DNA from: CAVPHV01 sp964465915
Lineage (GTDB): Bacteria; Actinomycetota; Acidimicrobiia; Spongiisociales; UBA5794
Length of the DNA stretch: 42,962 nt
Reading direction: 5' to 3'
NCBI GenBank assembly: GCA_964465915.1
Contig: CAYXMJ010000005.1
Span: 1 to 42,962, forward strand
Positions 38,883 through 42,962 of this stretch are shown piece after piece. Position numbers and translations under genes: made by a program. The notes beneath the pieces were generated by a model, which searched no databases, had not been told where the DNA came from, and saw only the letters and a list, made by a program, of their open reading frames with translations. How positions within the stretch are numbered: position 1 is the first letter of the stretch; each line of letters begins with the position of its first letter.

Positions 38883-41312
38883 TCAGTCGTAGCCGATCAG
38901 GACCCCGAACCAAGCCGTGGGATACCAGCCTTGACCGAATGTCCCTTCTGCGATGATGAGTGTGTGCGCACCCACAGCTGTCATCGGATCCGTGTCGAGG
39001 GCACGCGCCACGGCATGGTTGTCGGCGCGGTCCCATGTCAGTCCATCAACAGAGAACCACGCTTGGCTGCTTCCCTCGACGGAAACCGTGAGCAAGAAAC
39101 CGGTGGAACCTGCGGAAAGGTCTGTGAGCCAGGCCGAGCCTCCCAAAGCGGCCGGGGTGACGTCGTGCCACTCACTGAGGTCGTGCGACTGCAGCAGACC
39201 CAACTTCCTGCCTTCGACCGTCGCAACGACGACACCCTTGTGGTTGGCGGCGATCCCGATCACCTCGGATCGAAGATCGCCGAAAGGTCGTTCTGTCACC
39301 GTTGTCCAGGCCGAGCCATCCCTCGAGACGAGCAGTTGCTGTTCGACGATGCGCTCGGTGAGGCTTCCCTGCTGGGTGATCGCGACGTAGTGATGATCCT
39401 GGGCCGCGACCCAGACCCACTGTGGGGCGCCGGGGGCTCCGTAGTTCTGTAGGACGGAGGTGAGGCCGGTTCCATCGGAGGTGATGAAGAGCTCCTCGTA
39501 CTGGCCGGTTCCAGGTGCGTCCTGAGCGCGCAGGTGAACGATTGCGCCGCCCGGCCCGGCGATCACATCCTCGACGCGAGAGAACGCCTTGGGCTGATCG
39601 GGCTCGTCGAGCACGGTGGAAACCCAGCTGCGTCCTTCGGTGGAGGACCAGACCTCCGTGAGGTACGGATGGCCTCTCTCGGTGCCGATCAGGTACCCGA
39701 ATTCGGTCCGAGCCACCGTGGACACGAGTCTCCGCTGCAGACTGTTGGGCAGGTCACGAATCGACCAATCCTGCCCATTGTTGCTTGTCCAGAATTCGGA
39801 GACGGAATGGTCGTCGACGTAGCCGCGGTCGACCACCATCACGAACCCATGAGCGGCTCCGTCGAGGCCCCGGGTGCTGCCCCAGCTCCCGGGTAGGTAG
39901 TCGCCATTGCCACGGTCGCCCGACCCGGAGCGACCCCACAGGACCTGCGGTTCGATGGCGGTGGGAGAGGCGACCGGATCTTGGATGAGGGCTACCCCGC
40001 CCGTGACCGTGAAACTGGACCTCAGGCGGCGCGTGTCGTGAACGGTGCTGGTGTCGTCAACGGTCGTCACGACAAACCGACCGTCGAAGTCGGCGAGGCG
40101 AGTGTCGGCCGGAACCCGGATCCGCCATTGCTCCTCCCCTGAATCGAGATCGAGCACGACGATGTCCGCCGGGATGTGGCGGGACCGCTCCCACCAATCC
40201 TCGGTTGGTTCCTCGGTGTCCGGCCATTTCGCATCGGGGCGGAACCGGTAGGCGAGGAGCGAACCATCCGGGGAGAGGAGTGCGCGCAATTCGCAAGGCT
40301 CGCACGACGTCGGGTAGGGGTTGTGGGTGACTGGGGTTTCCTCACCTGCTTCGTTGAAGAAGTGAAGGGTTCGGTCTGTTCCGCCGGGACCAGCCGCGAC
40401 CCATGCCACCCCGACAAACCGGTCTCCCCCCGAGGAGGCAACGTGGATTCCGCCATCACCTTCTCCGAGATTGCAGATCGCTCGCGACAGACTGCCGCTC
40501 AGCAGGTCGTAGCGAGCCAAGCTCTCGCCCTCGCACTCGTCAAACGTGTGGTAGTGAAACATGGTGGGGCGGTCTCGGAAGGCCGCCGCGAACGGGAATC
40601 GGCCCACAGACTCGACCACCCCGGGTGCCTCGGCGCCGGCAGGCAGCCACCAGGTGCCGGGTCGGTCGGGCCCAAACTCAGGCGGTCGGGCCGAGCCCCA
40701 GCGCTCCTCGTAGAGCGCGCCGCCCATGTGGTCATCGGCCGCCCTCCAGATCGGTGCTGCCACCACTTGCCGCTCAGAACCCCCCGCGCTCCGGTAGAGC
40801 CCGGTTTCGTCCCAGCGCAGGTAGTCGGGTTGGGCCGTCGGCGGGTTGTAGTGCACCTGCCGGTTGACCGTGGTTTGGTTGCCGGCGGCGTCGAAGGCGT
40901 CGAAGACGGCAACGTTGCTGCCGGGATCGAGGAACAGCGTGATGGCCCATATGCCGTTGGCGGCCACGGTGACGGGGTACCTTCCGGCGGCGACGAGCGT
41001 GCAACCCGGCTCGATGGTCCCTCGGAACTGGACGGGGCTCTCCGTGATCCGCGCCCCTTGGGCGGGATAGGCCACGGCCAACTGCGGAGGTGTGAGGTCG
41101 GGCGGCGCGGTTGTGGTCGTCGACGCTTTGGCGCCGGCGGAAGTGGTGGTGGCCTCCGGAGTGACGGACGTCGTCGTCATTGGTCTCCCGGACTCAGAAC
41201 CCGTCGTTGTCGCCGGTGGATCCGATGACGTGGTCGTCGTACCTCCACCGTTGCCGGAGCATGCCCCAGCAACGAGAGCCATCACTGCGAGGATGCTGCT
41301 CAAGCGACGCAT
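38883..41312 (-). CDS. Large lipoprotein with Ig-like and beta-propeller (BNR-like) regions
   Basis: 809 residues. The start ATG 41312 has AAGGAGG 6 nt upstream. Signal MRRLSSILAVMALVAGAC with lipobox Cys18, a Thr/Ser/Pro linker to ~75, an Ig-like domain ~80-165 (LAVAYPAQGARITESPVQFRG), then a long beta-rich section. The middle repeats WSIRDLP, WVSTVLDEP, WTTVTERPFG and WYDVTP-like units about 55-60 residues apart look like sialidase/BNR-type blades, as in photosystem or glycan-binding propellers. No catalytic motif seen. Surface role inferred; substrate unknown. Confidence 0.8.
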   Translation of the reverse strand: MRRLSSILAVMALVAGACSGNGGGTTTTSSDPPATTTGSESGRPMTTTSVTPEATTTSAGAKASTTTTAPPDLTPPQLAVAYPAQGARITESPVQFRGTIEPGCTLVAAGRYPVTVAANGIWAITLFLDPGSNVAVFDAFDAAGNQTTVNRQVHYNPPTAQPDYLRWDETGLYRSAGGSERQVVAAPIWRAADDHMGGALYEERWGSARPPEFGPDRPGTWWLPAGAEAPGVVESVGRFPFAAAFRDRPTMFHYHTFDECEGESLARYDLLSGSLSRAICNLGEGDGGIHVASSGGDRFVGVAWVAAGPGGTDRTLHFFNEAGEETPVTHNPYPTSCEPCELRALLSPDGSLLAYRFRPDAKWPDTEEPTEDWWERSRHIPADIVVLDLDSGEEQWRIRVPADTRLADFDGRFVVTTVDDTSTVHDTRRLRSSFTVTGGVALIQDPVASPTAIEPQVLWGRSGSGDRGNGDYLPGSWGSTRGLDGAAHGFVMVVDRGYVDDHSVSEFWTSNNGQDWSIRDLPNSLQRRLVSTVARTEFGYLIGTERGHPYLTEVWSSTEGRSWVSTVLDEPDQPKAFSRVEDVIAGPGGAIVHLRAQDAPGTGQYEELFITSDGTGLTSVLQNYGAPGAPQWVWVAAQDHHYVAITQQGSLTERIVEQQLLVSRDGSAWTTVTERPFGDLRSEVIGIAANHKGVVVATVEGRKLGLLQSHDLSEWHDVTPAALGGSAWLTDLSAGSTGFLLTVSVEGSSQAWFSVDGLTWDRADNHAVARALDTDPMTAVGAHTLIIAEGTFGQGWYPTAWFGVLIGYD

Positions 41313-41469
41313 GACACCCCTCCTTCGTTCTCCCATCGTGCGTAGTCGGGTAGGGGGCCGCTAGGGGCGGATGGTGGTTCTTGGCGAACGGTCTGCGCCG
41401 CCGTGGTCCCCCGGTGGACTCGGTAGCCTATGGCCACACTTCGACGTGAGCCGTGATGGAGGTTCGACT

Positions 41470-42962
41470 GTGACCCGCGACCAGATCTTTGCTGCCCTCG
41501 GGCTCGACGACGTCAATCCCGGCGCCTACGCCGGCGGATGGATCGATCCGTCCGGTGACGAGATCACCAGCATCAACCCGGCAACCGGGGAACCCATTGC
41601 GGCGGTGAAGCAGGCGTCGCTCGACGACTATGAGCGCGTTGTCACCAGCGCCGAGGAGGTGTTCCTCGAATGGCGGATGCTGCCCGCCCCGAAGCGAGGC
41701 GAATACGTCCGCCTGCTGGCCAACGCGCTGCGCAACTACAAGGAACCACTTGGGGCGTTGGTTGCCCTCGAGATGGGCAAGATTCATGCCGAGGGTGAAG
41801 GCGAAGTCCAGGAGATGATCGACGTTGCCGACTTTGCCGTCGGTCTTTCTCGTCAGCTCTATGGGCTGACGATCCAATCGGAGCGGCCACGTCACCGCAT
41901 GTACGAGCAGTGGCACCCGCTGGGGCCGATTGGGGTCATCACCTCGTTCAACTTCCCGGTCGCGGTGTGGAGTTGGAACACATTCATCTCAGCCGTCTGC
42001 GGCGACACCAACGTGTGGAAGCCATCCAGCCAGACCCCGCTGACGGCCGTAGCGGTCACCAACATCGCACACGAGGTGATGGCCGGCAGCGGCTTCGAAG
42101 GAGTCTTCAACCTCGCTGCCGGCAGAGGCCGCATCGTCGGCGATACCCTGATCAACGACCGGCGCCTCCCCCTGATTTCGGCCACCGGCTCGTGCGACAT
42201 GGGCGAGAAGGTCGGCACCGCGGTCGCCAAGCGGCTGGGGCGTTCCCTGCTCGAACTCGGCGGCAACAACGCCATGATCGTGATGGACGATGCCGACCTC
42301 GACCTGGCTACCCGTGCTGCTTTGTTCGCCGCGGTCGGCACGGCCGGCCAGCGCTGCACCTCGCTGCGGCGGGTCATCGCCCAGAGCGGCATCGTCGACG
42401 AGATGGGTAAGCGTCTCGTCGAGTCGTACACCCAGGTGCGGGTTGGTGACCCACTCGACCCTTCGACGCTGATGGGTCCCCTCATCAACCAGTCGGCCGT
42501 CGACACCTTTGTGGCTGCGGTCGGGATCGCTCAGGAACAGGGCGGTGAGGTGCTCACCGGCGGCAACGTGATCGACCGACCCGGCTACTTCGTCGAGCCG
42601 ACCGTCATCCGGATGCCGGCCGCCGCCGAGATCCTCGGCGTCGAGACGTTTGCGCCGCTCCTGTATCTGATCGAAGTCGGATCCTTGGCTGAGGCGGTTG
42701 CCGTCAACAACGGCGTGACCCAAGGCTTGTCGTCGGCGATCTTCACGGAGTCGATGCGGACCGCGGAGCGTTTCCTGTCCCACGAAGGCTCCGACTGTGG
42801 CATCGCCAACGTCAATATCGGCACCTCAGGCGCCGAAATCGGCGGCGCATTCGGCGGCGAGAAGGAGACCGGTGGGGGCCGCGAGTCCGGCTCTGACTCC
42901 TGGAAGGCCTACATGCGGCGCCAGACCGTCACCATCAACTGGTCCGACGACCTCCCGCTCGC
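41470..42962 (+). CDS. Aldehyde dehydrogenase, ALDH7/L-aminoadipate-semialdehyde type (3' partial)
   Basis: 497 codons are present before the window edge; ALDH7 members are ~500-510 residues, so only the end is cut. GTG 41470 has GGAGG 7 nt upstream. Motifs: SFNFPVAVWSWNTFISAVCGDTNVWKPS (Rossmann/NAD site, in parts), SATGS, catalytic Glu262 (LLELGGNN), nucleophile Cys296 (TAGQRCTSLRR) and NVNIGTSGAEIGGAFGGEKETGGGRESG near the end. The ALDH7 (antiquitin) signature GAEIGGAFGGEK is distinctive; the family oxidises alpha-aminoadipate semialdehyde in lysine breakdown. Confidence 0.93.
   Translation, partial: MTRDQIFAALGLDDVNPGAYAGGWIDPSGDEITSINPATGEPIAAVKQASLDDYERVVTSAEEVFLEWRMLPAPKRGEYVRLLANALRNYKEPLGALVALEMGKIHAEGEGEVQEMIDVADFAVGLSRQLYGLTIQSERPRHRMYEQWHPLGPIGVITSFNFPVAVWSWNTFISAVCGDTNVWKPSSQTPLTAVAVTNIAHEVMAGSGFEGVFNLAAGRGRIVGDTLINDRRLPLISATGSCDMGEKVGTAVAKRLGRSLLELGGNNAMIVMDDADLDLATRAALFAAVGTAGQRCTSLRRVIAQSGIVDEMGKRLVESYTQVRVGDPLDPSTLMGPLINQSAVDTFVAAVGIAQEQGGEVLTGGNVIDRPGYFVEPTVIRMPAAAEILGVETFAPLLYLIEVGSLAEAVAVNNGVTQGLSSAIFTESMRTAERFLSHEGSDCGIANVNIGTSGAEIGGAFGGEKETGGGRESGSDSWKAYMRRQTVTINWSDDLPL

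Noticed and set aside
1..42962. CRISPR, transposase, integrase, toxin-antitoxin and restriction systems
   Set aside because: No repeat-spacer pattern and no such motifs on either strand.

Overview
The window is GC-rich chromosomal DNA from an actinomycete. A WhiB-type Fe-S regulator, the Thr-rich linkers behind lipoprotein signals, RecR/YbaB/DnaX, selA-selB, a class II fructose bisphosphatase, an acyl-CoA carboxylase epsilon-like gene and frequent GTG/TTG starts all fit Actinomycetota; the Thr-rich 'ETTTTAAP' style makes class Acidimicrobiia my best guess (inference). Two runs of exactly 100 N show a scaffolded draft or metagenome assembly. Genes are tightly packed on both strands; the longest stretch without a gene is about 180 bp, and I see no phage, insertion sequence, CRISPR array or toxin-antitoxin island.

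Layout. 1-4062: secreted ExeM/NucH-like nuclease sequence with two paralogous nuclease modules, broken by two gaps. 4134-5522: dodecin, a small membrane protein and a nitroreductase. 5543-10549 (minus): phnD-phnC-phnE importer operon followed by a dNTP triphosphohydrolase; PhnE has a very unusual split architecture. 10691-14160: HAD nucleotidase and dnaX (minus), divergent from ybaB-recR, which is coupled to a tRNA-queuosine mannosyltransferase-like gene (to 15341). 15335-18821: glpX, thiolase, PaaI-like thioesterase, methylmalonyl-CoA epimerase and a carboxylase epsilon-like gene. 18828-23565 (minus): GT-C-like membrane protein, sensor kinase, PHP phosphoesterase, a small membrane protein and a cyclophilin lipoprotein. 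23635-26459: aspartokinase-asd and an SRPBCC protein. 26640-28447 (minus): tRNA-Pro(CGG), CNNM/CorC protein, receiver protein. 28540-30190: NfeD-like protein lacking its protease residues, and WhiB. 30141-33317 (minus): selA-selB. 33355-36512: fxsA-nudix-MBL-M23 with overlapping genes. 36653-38265: divergent mrp and iscA-type genes around a perfect palindrome. 38436-42962: RidA, a large lipoprotein and the start of an ALDH7-like aldehyde dehydrogenase.

How it works together. Most of the window is housekeeping: aspartate-family amino acids (ask-asd), gluconeogenesis (glpX), acyl-CoA and propionyl-CoA metabolism, recombination and replication (recR, dnaX), Fe-S assembly (mrp, iscA type), selenocysteine insertion (selAB; selC and selD are not here) and envelope proteins. 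A strong regulatory theme runs through it: about a dozen genes have a TANNNT -10 hexamer only 6-10 nt before the start codon and no ribosome binding site, meaning leaderless or nearly leaderless mRNAs. That pattern even suggests a rare ATC start for the cyclophilin gene. I did not find an obvious new defence or mobile system. The most unusual items are the split PhnE, the mrp/iscA operator, the protease-dead NfeD, the ATC start and the selB/whiB antisense overlap.
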